Source of the DNA: Gammaproteobacteria bacterium
GTDB lineage: Bacteria; Pseudomonadota; Gammaproteobacteria; HK1
Reading direction: 5' to 3'
NCBI GenBank assembly: GCA_020444775.1
Contig: JAGRHX010001528.1
Location: 1-5,434, forward strand
Length of the DNA: 5,434 nucleotides
Shown here piece after piece: positions 1-5,434 of the stretch (position 1 is the stretch's first letter; each line of letters begins with the position of its first letter). Both the position numbers and the translations under genes were made by a program. The notes under the pieces are model-generated. The model worked only from the letters and a program-made list of their open reading frames with translations. It did not search any database and was not told where the DNA came from.

Positions 1-184
1 CGGCATTCTCGGCCGGCTTGCGCGCGGCGGTTTCAACCTTCTCGACTTCGGCCGGAGCGCCGAGCGCCTCGGCCGAGCCCGATTTGACGAGCGCCTTTGC
101 CATCTCGTCGGCCACGGCGTAAGTCTTGCCGGCGAGCCACGTTCCGCTAGGACCGGCCGCCGTGCGTAGCATCTTCAATCGCAT
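1..184 (-). CDS. Small phage protein downstream of capsid gene, unrecognised (partial, C-terminus off the window)
   Basis: The reading frame opens with ATG at 184 and stays open for 61 codons to the left edge, so the C-terminus is missing. The start is well supported by a GGGGGA Shine-Dalgarno sequence 7 nt upstream. The protein begins MRLKMLRTAAGPSGTWLAGK, followed by a segment of the type 'TYAVADEMAKALVKSG', then an Ala/Glu/Lys-rich tail (roughly residues 40-61). This layout, a short beta-strand opening, an 'AGP.G....GK.Y.v.de.A.aLv..G' core and a charged tail, resembles small proteins of about 60-90 residues that I recall next to head genes in many siphophages; their function is generally unassigned. 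No signal peptide, membrane segment or catalytic motif is visible. From position alone it could be a minor head, decoration or connector-associated protein, but it is too short here to resemble a typical head-tail connector. The existence of the gene is likely; its role is unknown. Confidence 0.72.
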   Translation of the reverse strand, partial: MRLKMLRTAAGPSGTWLAGKTYAVADEMAKALVKSGSAEALGAPAEVEKVETAARKPAENA

Positions 185-191
185 TCTCAGA

Positions 192-197
192 TCCCCC
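192..197 (-). promoter_or_regulatory. Ribosome binding site of the small downstream gene
   Basis: On the minus strand GGGGGA lies 7 nt before the ATG at 184. It is the clearest Shine-Dalgarno match in the window. It decides the start of the small gene and suggests that this gene initiates independently of capsid-gene translation, which stops 57 bp upstream. Confidence 0.65.
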
Positions 198-204
198 GCG
201 GACC

Positions 205-226
205 GGCGCGCGCGGCGCGCGCGGCC
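205..226 (-). other. GC-only inverted repeat (RNA hairpin candidate) just after the capsid gene
   Basis: This lies in the 57-bp gap between the capsid stop codon and the next gene. On the transcribed strand GGC(C)GCGCGC pairs with GCGCGCGCC across a 3-nt GCC loop. That gives nine G-C pairs with one bulged C. The same tract, read on the plus strand, is a perfect 9-bp tandem duplication (GGCGCGCGC at 205-213 and 214-222). No run of T follows the stem, so it does not look like a standard intrinsic terminator. It could block 3' exonucleases, attenuate transcription or simply reflect the GC-rich composition. Function is inferred only. Confidence 0.5.
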
Positions 227-241
227 CGCTCAGTTGCGCGA

Positions 242-1504
242 TTACGCGAGCGTGACGCGCGCGAAAGCTTCCTCGAGCACCGGCATGCCGTCGGTTTCCT
301 CGCGCGCGATGAATCCGATCTGATTGGTCTCGGCGTAGAGCTCTTCCAGCCGCTGGATCTCGACGTTCATCGCATCTGCGATCCAGTAGTGGGAGAAGTC
401 GCCGAAGATCCCGACATAGAGACCGGTCGTGAACGTGCTCGGCGCGTACTCGGACATGTAGACCGGATGGCCCATCAGGGTATCGGGCTCGCCGACAACC
501 TTACTCGGTTGCCAGAGGTAGTCACCGGTCCCGGCGCCCGCGCCGCTATCGCTGCGCAGTTGCGCGATCTTGTTCACCGCGTCGCGGTGGAAGATCCACG
601 ACGCGCCGGTGTGGTAGCCGCTCTTGCAGGCGTACTTGGCATTGAGCAAGCCGTTCATCGTCAGCGCGCTCGAAGTGTTGCCCGTCGAGATATCGCGCGA
701 CGTCGAGATCCCCGAGCTGTTCGCCACGAACACGCCGAGCGGCTTGCCGGCGCCGTCGCCGTTCATGAACGAATTCTCCTCGGTCACGGCGAACTTATAC
801 GCCAGCCGCTGTAGGACGATCGCCTCGGCGCGCGTGCTCGCGCGGAGTAGCTTGCGCGAGACCTTGATCCGCTTGGCGAGCGGATGCGGGTGCCACTCGC
901 GGCGCCCGAATCGCATCGTCGAGTCTTCGCTACCGGTGCCTAGCTCGGACGTCCAGTCCGCGTCATCCGGATCCGCATCGAGCGACGGCGCGCCAAGCTC
1001 GGTCCCATTGCTGACCGTCTCGACAGTGCCGAGCCGACGCATAAAGGTGAGATTGTCCTTCGCCTTGATCAGCGCATCCATCACCTGCATCGGCGCGATC
1101 AGGAATCCACCCTCGGAACCGGTGCCTGCCTCGAGCGCGCGCCACTGGTCGCCGTTGAGCGCGCGTGCGCCGTGCGTGAGGAGTCGCGAGAAGGCTTCGC
1201 GGTACTCGCGCGAGGCCGTGCCGGTGCCGCCCTGCGTGCCGCGCGTGCCGCGCGTCTCGCGCTCCGGATCGTCGTCGTCGTCGATCTCGAGATCCGCGAG
1301 CGCGCGCTCGGCTTCGATCTGCTTGGTCAGCGCCTCGATCCGCGTGCGTGCCTTGTCGGCTGCGGAAAAGTGCTCGTCATACTGCCGTTGCTCGTCCTCG
1401 GTCATGTCCCGACCGTCGGTCTCGGCGCGCTCGATCAGCTCACGCGCCTGAGCGATCGAGCGGTTGCGCTCTTCGTTCAGTTCGTTACGTCGTTTGAGTA
1501 GCAT
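242..1504 (-). CDS. HK97-family major capsid protein
   Basis: A 420-residue protein that forms the icosahedral head shell. The length suits the HK97 gp5 class that carries its scaffold as an N-terminal delta domain. Residues 1-75 are charged and heptad-like, predicted coiled coil, the expected delta domain. A run of five Asp (75-79) and an RGTRGTQGGTGT linker (85-96) follow, and the mature shell domain probably begins near 'REYREAF' (99-105). Family landmarks are GGFLIAP (132-138), 'DWTSE' (183-187) in the predicted E-loop region, 'IKVSRKLL' (213-220), 'FMNGDGAGKPLGV' (246-258), 'LMGHPVYMSEYAP' (343-355) and a C-terminal 'REETDGMPVLEEAF' (401-414). The translation starts at ATG 1504 behind a modest GGACGGGA and ends with TAA. 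The gene lies directly after its protease, as in HK97, with a 51-bp gap. There is no Lys from residue 150 to 210, so HK97-style Lys-Asn crosslinking is doubtful. Identification is very secure. Confidence 0.96.
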   Translation of the reverse strand: MLLKRRNELNEERNRSIAQARELIERAETDGRDMTEDEQRQYDEHFSAADKARTRIEALTKQIEAERALADLEIDDDDDPERETRGTRGTQGGTGTASREYREAFSRLLTHGARALNGDQWRALEAGTGSEGGFLIAPMQVMDALIKAKDNLTFMRRLGTVETVSNGTELGAPSLDADPDDADWTSELGTGSEDSTMRFGRREWHPHPLAKRIKVSRKLLRASTRAEAIVLQRLAYKFAVTEENSFMNGDGAGKPLGVFVANSSGISTSRDISTGNTSSALTMNGLLNAKYACKSGYHTGASWIFHRDAVNKIAQLRSDSGAGAGTGDYLWQPSKVVGEPDTLMGHPVYMSEYAPSTFTTGLYVGIFGDFSHYWIADAMNVEIQRLEELYAETNQIGFIAREETDGMPVLEEAFARVTLA

Positions 1505-1509
1505 TTAGG

Positions 1510-1517
1510 TCCCGTCC
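1510..1517 (-). promoter_or_regulatory. Weak ribosome binding site of the major capsid gene
   Basis: On the minus strand GGACGGGA ends 5 nt before the ATG at 1504. The GGGA part is the best Shine-Dalgarno-like match upstream of this start. It is a surprisingly modest site for what should be the most abundant protein of the module. Confidence 0.4.
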
Positions 1518-1524
1518 AGGATTG

Positions 1525-1538
1525 CCGCCGTTGGGCGG
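1525..1538 (-). other. Short GC hairpin in the gap before the capsid gene
   Basis: In the 51-bp gap between the protease stop and the capsid start, CCGCC pairs with GGCGG around a 4-nt CAAC loop. The stem ends 20 nt before the capsid ATG and leaves the ribosome binding site free. No T run follows it, so a terminator is unlikely. It could be a processing or stability element in the capsid leader, but a 5-bp stem in GC-rich DNA can arise by chance. Confidence 0.35.
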
Positions 1539-1555
1539 TTGCGTGAGTGCTGCGC

Positions 1556-2173
1556 CTACAGCAGCGCAGCCAGATCGAGCCGACGGCGCGCGATGTCCAG
1601 TCGTCTCGGATTCTTTGCCGAGCGGAGCGCCTTGATCGCGGTCGCTAGGGACCGCTGCGCTACGCTCACATCGGTTTGCGGATACGCCGCGAAGGTGACC
1701 GGCGACACGTCGTATAGGCGCACATCGCGGATCGTGCGCACGATCGTGCCGTCGTCGTCCTCGGCCCACTGGTCACCGTCCGGCCGCACCGAGAACGCGA
1801 ACGACATTTGCGACACGTCGCCGCGCCGGATCGGCTCCATCACCAGATCGCGGATCGTCTGCGTCGCCGGCGCCGCGATGCGCACGGCGAGCCCGGTCGC
1901 GTCCTCGCGCATCTCGAGCGTGCCCGCGCGCGAGCGCCCTAGCACGAAATTCGGATCGTGATTCCACAGCGCGCGCACGTCGTCTTTGCGCTCGAGCGCG
2001 CTCGCGAATGCGCCCGGCGCGATCTGCTCGCGGAAGCCCCCGAGATCCTCGGAGAGCTGCGAGAACACCGCGGCGTGTCCGGTGATGAGCGGCGCGCCGC
2101 CCTCGCCGTCCTCGGCGCGCAAGTCGGTCGCTAGGACCGTGCGGCGCTCGAGATCAATTACCTGTGCCGGCAT
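1556..2173 (-). CDS. HK97-family prohead maturation protease
   Basis: A 205-residue serine protease of the HK97 gp4 (peptidase U35) family, which shares the herpesvirus assemblin fold. It is packaged in the procapsid, removes the delta domain of the capsid protein and digests itself. Recognisable parts are 'LITGHAAVFSQLSEDLGGFREQ' (29-50, the usual G.a..f.....d.gg..E pattern), 'IAPGAFASAL' (51-60), 'WNHDPNFVLGR' (70-80) with the presumed catalytic His72, 'DVSQMSFAF' (119-127) with the presumed nucleophile Ser124, and 'LYDVSPVTFAAYPQT' (153-167), the conserved 'l.EvS.Vt.PAY..t' region with Asp155 where many relatives have Glu. The arginine-rich C-terminus (182-205) is typical of the self-removed tail. 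The gene begins inside the last codons of the portal gene (20-bp overlap) behind an AGGGGA sequence 11 nt upstream. Length and motifs are intact. The third catalytic residue cannot be fixed by eye. Confidence 0.93.
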   Translation of the reverse strand: MPAQVIDLERRTVLATDLRAEDGEGGAPLITGHAAVFSQLSEDLGGFREQIAPGAFASALERKDDVRALWNHDPNFVLGRSRAGTLEMREDATGLAVRIAAPATQTIRDLVMEPIRRGDVSQMSFAFSVRPDGDQWAEDDDGTIVRTIRDVRLYDVSPVTFAAYPQTDVSVAQRSLATAIKALRSAKNPRRLDIARRRLDLAALL

Positions 2174-3431
2174 CGTCTAGCGCGTCCCCTGTTGGCGGAT
2201 CGCCCGAGTTATCGCTCGCGCCGTCGGCCGGCGCGGCACTCGCAGCACCCGTAGAATTGCTGTTGAGCGGCAGCGCGATATCGTCGCCGCCCTCGATCGG
2301 ATTCATGTTGAGCTTCTCGCGCACCTCGTTGACCGTCATAAATGCGCCGGTGCGCGCCTGGATGAATGCCTGGTATTGCGACTTCAGGTCGCCGCGCAGC
2401 AGCGCGGCGACGTTGAACTCGAAAAAGTGCGATTCCTGCTCGCTCTCGGTCAGCAGATCGCGCGAGAGCGATTGCTCGACTCGAATCAGCCACGGCCGCA
2501 ACGTGTGCATGACGAACGCGAGCATGAATTGCTCGACGCCCGAGCCCCAAGTACTCGTTGCGTTTTCCTGTAGCAGCACGAGCGGCACACCGAAGATCCG
2601 CGCGATCTCCTGCACGCCGAAGCGCCTAAGCTCGAGCAGTTGCGCGTCTTGGTTCGTTACGCCGACGTCGTGATACTTCGCGCCGTCCTCAAGGATCGGT
2701 GTGCTCTGCGCGCGATCGCCTGTGAACTGCCTTCGCCACGAGTCTTGAAATCGCTTCCGGCCTGCATCGGTGTCGAATGCAACCGGCATTTCGATCCAGC
2801 CCGGAGGCCGACCGCCGTTGCGGAACCAGCTCGCCACGTACTCTTGCGCGAGCTGCACCTCGGCCACCGTTTCCGCTTGCGCGCGGATCGGCGATATCGG
2901 TTGAATCCCGGTGTCGGTGGCGTATGTGACCCGCAGGATCTCGTCTGCTGTGAATGTGCGCGTGCCGCCCGTCGGCTCCTGCAGTTTGTACCCGACCAGC
3001 CCAGACGACAGGATCTCCCCGCGCATGTAGTCGGGATGCAACGGCACGAGCGCGACCACGCGCCCGCCGCGGTAGACCTGCCGTGAGTAGGCGACGCCGC
3101 GCAACGCCATGTGCCGCACGGTTTGAGCCTTCCAGTCGAAAGGCGTCTGATAGCCGTTCGGCGCGGCATGAACGATCCGGTGCCGAGGATCGTTGCTCGC
3201 GATCTCCTTGCCGCCGTTCGGCAACCGCCGGTAGAGCGAGCACGGTAGCGAGGCGACGCTCTCGGACAGAATCCGCACGCACGCATTGACCGCGCTGGCG
3301 CGCATAGCCGACTCTGGCGTGACGTTCGCCGCGCCGCCCGCGGCGCCCGCCCACCATGCCGCGAGCACCGGATCTCGCGGGTGCGCTGACTGAGATGCGC
3401 GCTTGAACAAGCGCGCGAGAAACTCAAGCAC
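2154..3431 (-). CDS. HK97-family phage portal protein
   Basis: A 425-residue portal subunit. It should form a twelve-fold ring at one capsid vertex, dock the terminase and later the tail connector, and act as the DNA channel. Landmarks in this numbering: a basic N-terminus 'VLEFLARLFKRASQ', 'AVNACVRILSESVASLP' (47-63), 'HPDYMRG' (132-138), 'GIQPISPIRAQAE' (175-187), 'WFRNGGRPPGWIEMP' (202-216), 'RRFGVQEIARIFGVPLVLL' (269-287) and 'TVNEVREKLNMNPIEGGD' (366-383), followed by a Ser/Ala/Asp/Gly-rich disordered tail (391-425). I chose GTG at 3431. An in-frame ATG exists at 3527, but the extra 32 residues are Arg/Ser-rich, lie inside the terminase C-terminal coding region and look like out-of-frame translation. 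The GTG overlaps the terminase stop by 8 bp and has no convincing Shine-Dalgarno sequence, which suggests coupled translation. The family call is secure; the exact start is likely. Confidence 0.93.
   Translation of the reverse strand: MLEFLARLFKRASQSAHPRDPVLAAWWAGAAGGAANVTPESAMRASAVNACVRILSESVASLPCSLYRRLPNGGKEIASNDPRHRIVHAAPNGYQTPFDWKAQTVRHMALRGVAYSRQVYRGGRVVALVPLHPDYMRGEILSSGLVGYKLQEPTGGTRTFTADEILRVTYATDTGIQPISPIRAQAETVAEVQLAQEYVASWFRNGGRPPGWIEMPVAFDTDAGRKRFQDSWRRQFTGDRAQSTPILEDGAKYHDVGVTNQDAQLLELRRFGVQEIARIFGVPLVLLQENATSTWGSGVEQFMLAFVMHTLRPWLIRVEQSLSRDLLTESEQESHFFEFNVAALLRGDLKSQYQAFIQARTGAFMTVNEVREKLNMNPIEGGDDIALPLNSNSTGAASAAPADGASDNSGDPPTGDALDDAGTGN
2185..2190 (-). promoter_or_regulatory. 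Ribosome binding site of the prohead protease gene
   Basis: AGGGGA on the minus strand lies 11 nt before the ATG at 2173, inside the coding sequence of the portal tail. The spacing is on the long side but usable. It supports the ATG at 2173 as the protease start. Confidence 0.5.
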
Positions 3432-5154
3432 TTGCGAGATCGATCTCGTCGTAGATGTTGCGGCGCGGCTTCGGCGGCTCATAGCTCGCCGCGGCGCCCG
3501 CCAGCATGGCGAGCGCGACCATGCCATCGATCCGGCCGTTCGATCTGTTCTTGGCGAACTTCTTCGCCTCGGTCGGATCGACGTCGATCGCGGTATTCGC
3601 GGCGCACATCGTCGTGACCGGATTGCGCTGGATGCGAATGCAGCCGTTCAAGACGAATTTTTCGAACTCGCGGATCGCCGGTCCCATATCGCGGAAGCCT
3701 TGACCATGCTCGACGAGCAGCAGCGCAGAGCCGCGATCGGTCTCCTTCTCGCGATACTCGAATCCCTCATCGTCGAGCGACTTCCGCAGCCATTTCATAT
3801 TGAAGCGATCGAAATATAGGCGCGTGAATTCGTGCGATTCGCGCATGTCGAACATCGCCGAGACCACCCAGGAATAATCGATCGCCTTGCCCGGCACCGC
3901 GTTTAGGTATCCCTCGCGCACCCAGAGCGGATACGGCGCGCCGTCTGTTTTCGCGCGCTCGTCTAGCGTGTCCTTCGGTGTCCAGTAGAAGACGAACGCA
4001 TCGAGCGTCTTCTCGCCGCTGTCGTTAACGCCAGGGAAGCCGAGCGCGAGCGCAGTCAAGTCGCGCGAGCTCGACAAGTCGAGCGCCGCGATGCACTCGC
4101 GACCCTCATAGTCGGGCAAGTGCAGATCGTGCAGCGTCGAGAGCCATACCTCTTTGGAGAATAGGGGATTCGCGCCCTCGACCCACTCGCAGAAATTCAA
4201 GCGCCGCACCTTCGATTCGGTACTCGGTAGCCCCTTCGCCGTGTGCACCTGCTCGCGCAGGTACTCCATACCAGGGATCGCCGGTAGACTCGGATTCGCC
4301 TTGATCCAGCACGTTTCGTCTTCGAAAGGATCCTCGCCCTCATCGAGCGCGCAGACGTAGCCGAAAAACGTATCGTCCACGAGCTCGCCGGCGCAGATCT
4401 TCGCGGCGTAGTCGTGATACGCCCAGCACGGGGAGCCGCGATTGTTCCCGCTGTTCGTGATCATCACGGTGAGCGGTTGCCGGCGATTCTTGCGGCCCGC
4501 GCGCATCATCTCGATCATCGTATCGGTAGGGTGCTCGTGCACCTCATCGATGATCCCGATATGCGGGCGCGGCCCGCTCTGCCCCTTGCCCCGATCCTCT
4601 GAGCTGATCGGTTTGAAGAATGAGCCCTCATAGGTGAGGTTATGCGGATCACCGCCGCCCCAGACTCGCACGACTTGCGCGAGATCCTCGGACATTTGCA
4701 CCATCGCCTCGGCATCGCGAAACAGCACTTTCGCCTGATCTTTCTTCACCGCCGCCGCGTACACCTCCGCGCGCGGCTCATCGTCGGCGGTCAGCCCGTA
4801 GAGACCGATTCCGGCGACTAGCGGAGACTTTCCCGAACCCTTGCCGGTCTCGATATAGACCAAGCGAAAGCGCCGATAACCGGTGTCGGCCCGCTTCCAT
4901 CCGAAGATCGATCCGATTACGAACTTTTGCCAGGCGAGCAGTTCGAACGGTAGCGCCTCGAACTCGCCGCCGTTGAGCCGCAGTACGTGCCGATAGAAGT
5001 CGAACACGTACTCGGCCGCGTCGGTGTCGAAGTAGAGATCCTCGCGCTCGAGATCGCGAAGGTGCCGCGCGCAAGCGTCGCGCACGTGCGGCCCGGCGAC
5101 GATCTCGCCGGCGCAAACCGCCCGCGCGTAATCCGTCGCGGGATCGTCAGCCAC
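3424..5154 (-). CDS. terL: Terminase large subunit (packaging ATPase and nuclease)
   Basis: A 576-residue DNA-packaging motor of the Terminase_1 (HK97-like) group. It hydrolyses ATP to pump DNA into the prohead and cuts the concatemer. The N-terminus 'DYARAVCAGEIVAGPHVRDA' is typical of the family. The ATPase domain has a deviant Walker A, TGKGSGKS (103-110, with Thr103 where Gly or Ala is classical), an adenine-binding-type 'LLAWQKFVI' (72-80), Walker B 'IGIIDEVHEH' (199-208; Asp203, catalytic Glu204) and a coupling motif 'MITNSG' (231-236). The RNase H-like nuclease domain offers the acidic triad Asp359 ('AALDLSSSRDL'), Asp449 ('LYFDRFN') and Asp543 ('GRIDGMVAL'). All key residues are present and the length is full. 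The start is GTG at 5154, overlapping the small subunit's stop by 8 bp without a Shine-Dalgarno sequence; the next Met codon is deep inside conserved sequence. The stop overlaps the portal start by 8 bp. Confidence 0.97.
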   Translation of the reverse strand: MADDPATDYARAVCAGEIVAGPHVRDACARHLRDLEREDLYFDTDAAEYVFDFYRHVLRLNGGEFEALPFELLAWQKFVIGSIFGWKRADTGYRRFRLVYIETGKGSGKSPLVAGIGLYGLTADDEPRAEVYAAAVKKDQAKVLFRDAEAMVQMSEDLAQVVRVWGGGDPHNLTYEGSFFKPISSEDRGKGQSGPRPHIGIIDEVHEHPTDTMIEMMRAGRKNRRQPLTVMITNSGNNRGSPCWAYHDYAAKICAGELVDDTFFGYVCALDEGEDPFEDETCWIKANPSLPAIPGMEYLREQVHTAKGLPSTESKVRRLNFCEWVEGANPLFSKEVWLSTLHDLHLPDYEGRECIAALDLSSSRDLTALALGFPGVNDSGEKTLDAFVFYWTPKDTLDERAKTDGAPYPLWVREGYLNAVPGKAIDYSWVVSAMFDMRESHEFTRLYFDRFNMKWLRKSLDDEGFEYREKETDRGSALLLVEHGQGFRDMGPAIREFEKFVLNGCIRIQRNPVTTMCAANTAIDVDPTEAKKFAKNRSNGRIDGMVALAMLAGAAASYEPPKPRRNIYDEIDLASA

Positions 5155-5434
5155 GCTTGAAGAATTTCGCGCCCGGCGATTCCTCTTTCGCCTGCGCTTT
5201 CGCGCTGCCGTAGCGCGCGCGTCCGACCGAATCTAGACCGAGCTTCCCACCGAGTGCGATCCAGGCCGAGAGCTTCGCCGCGTGCATCTTGTCGGGCGAC
5301 CGCTCGAGCATCGAGAACAAGCGCACGTAGCCGTAGAGCGCATAGGAGTCGGACGCCGAGAGCCACCAGCACATCTCGACGATCCGATCCCAGTGCTTGC
5401 GCTGCACTGTCGTGAGGCGTGCCGGCGGAGTCGG
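5147..5434 (-). CDS. terS: Terminase small subunit, P27-like (partial, N-terminus off the window)
   Basis: The frame is open from the right edge to TGA at 5147, giving 95 C-terminal residues. The visible part begins PTPPARLTTVQRKHWDRIVE, the pattern 'P..L.......W..i' seen near the N-terminal half of P27-type small terminases. Next comes a helical 'ALYGYVRLFSMLERSP' segment and the family's C-terminal signature, here 'KLGLDSVGRARYG' (compare the usual 'lGLtP.sR.r'). The protein recognises the packaging site on phage DNA and hands it to the large subunit. A GTG at 5407 could start an 86-residue version, but it would discard the conserved P..L element, so the true start is very likely beyond the window. 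The gene lies directly upstream of the large subunit with an 8-bp overlap, which is strong support. The double Trp (residues 14-15 counting from 5407) is unusual but not disruptive. Family assignment rests on pattern and position, since similarity in this family is low. Confidence 0.8.
   Translation of the reverse strand, partial: PTPPARLTTVQRKHWDRIVEMCWWLSASDSYALYGYVRLFSMLERSPDKMHAAKLSAWIALGGKLGLDSVGRARYGSAKAQAKEESPGAKFFKRG

Noticed and set aside
205..226. Intrinsic terminator after the capsid gene
   Set aside because: The stem is strong, but it is followed by GGTCCGCGGGGG rather than a T run, and another co-directional gene starts just after it.
1283..1294. Perfect 12-bp palindrome GATCTCGAGATC within the capsid gene
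   Set aside because: It lies in ordinary coding sequence. It seems to follow from the high frequency of GATC and CTCGAG-type words, and it also shows that such palindromes can arise by chance here.
624..1451. Long plus-strand open frame (275 codons) opposite the capsid gene
   Set aside because: Its translation is Ser/Arg/Ala-rich low complexity with no domain. It runs antisense to a clearly identified capsid gene. High-GC coding DNA often leaves the opposite strand open.
1539..1961. Plus-strand open frame of 140 codons opposite the protease gene
   Set aside because: It is Ser/Arg/Ala-rich without recognisable motifs and lies opposite a protease with intact catalytic motifs.
2657..3427. Second minus-strand open frame (256 codons) inside the portal gene
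   Set aside because: It is an alternative frame of the portal with an Arg/Ser-rich composition. The portal frame carries all family motifs along its full length, so there is no sign of a frameshift or overlapping gene.
3432..3527. Portal N-terminal extension to the ATG at 3527
   Set aside because: The extra 32 residues are out-of-frame translation of the terminase C-terminal region and Arg/Ser-rich. Portal-like sequence begins at VLEFLARLFKR, which matches a GTG start at 3431.
5147..5407. Complete 86-residue terminase small subunit starting at GTG 5407
   Set aside because: The frame remains open to the window edge, and the residues before this GTG (PTPPARLTT) fit the conserved P..L element of the family. 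The gene is better read as truncated by the window.
1..5434. Defence system, CRISPR array, tRNA, insertion sequence or other accessory cargo
   Set aside because: All six genes belong to a contiguous head module or sit in its place. Gaps are at most 57 bp, and no spaced repeats, transposase or tRNA-like folds were seen on either strand.

Overview
This window holds most of the head-assembly (packaging and capsid) module of a tailed bacteriophage or prophage of the HK97 type. Every gene is on the minus strand, so transcription runs from the right edge to the left edge. The DNA is clearly GC-rich by eye, with heavy use of GC-ending codons and many CGCG runs. This suggests a high-GC bacterial host, plausibly a proteobacterium, but the species cannot be read from these genes. 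No integrase, attachment site, host gene or lysogeny gene is present, so free phage and integrated prophage cannot be told apart.

The order in the direction of transcription is: a P27-like terminase small subunit (right edge, N-terminus cut off), terminase large subunit, portal, prohead protease, HK97-fold major capsid protein, and a small unrecognised phage protein (left edge, C-terminus cut off). This is the classic order in HK97-like siphophages. The two terminase subunits select and pump DNA through the portal. The protease is built into the immature head, trims the capsid protein's N-terminal scaffold (delta) domain and allows expansion. The small protein lies where connector, decoration or other small head genes are usually found.

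The junctions change along the module. The two junctions on either side of the terminase large subunit gene are 8-bp overlaps with GTG starts and no good Shine-Dalgarno sequence, which suggests translational coupling. The portal-protease junction overlaps by 20 bp. The capsid gene instead has a gap on each side (51 bp before, 57 bp after), and each gap contains a GC-rich inverted repeat. The upstream SD-like sequence is weak and the next gene's SD is strong. Apart from these gaps the window is coding; no stretch above 300 bp lacks a gene, and I saw no tRNA, CRISPR array, insertion sequence, promoter or U-tract terminator.

I found no previously undescribed system here. The region reads as an ordinary, intact head module. 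The points worth a second look are the repeated GTG overlaps, the hairpins flanking the capsid gene, the absence of lysine in the predicted capsid E-loop region, and a strong excess of GATC over CTAG.
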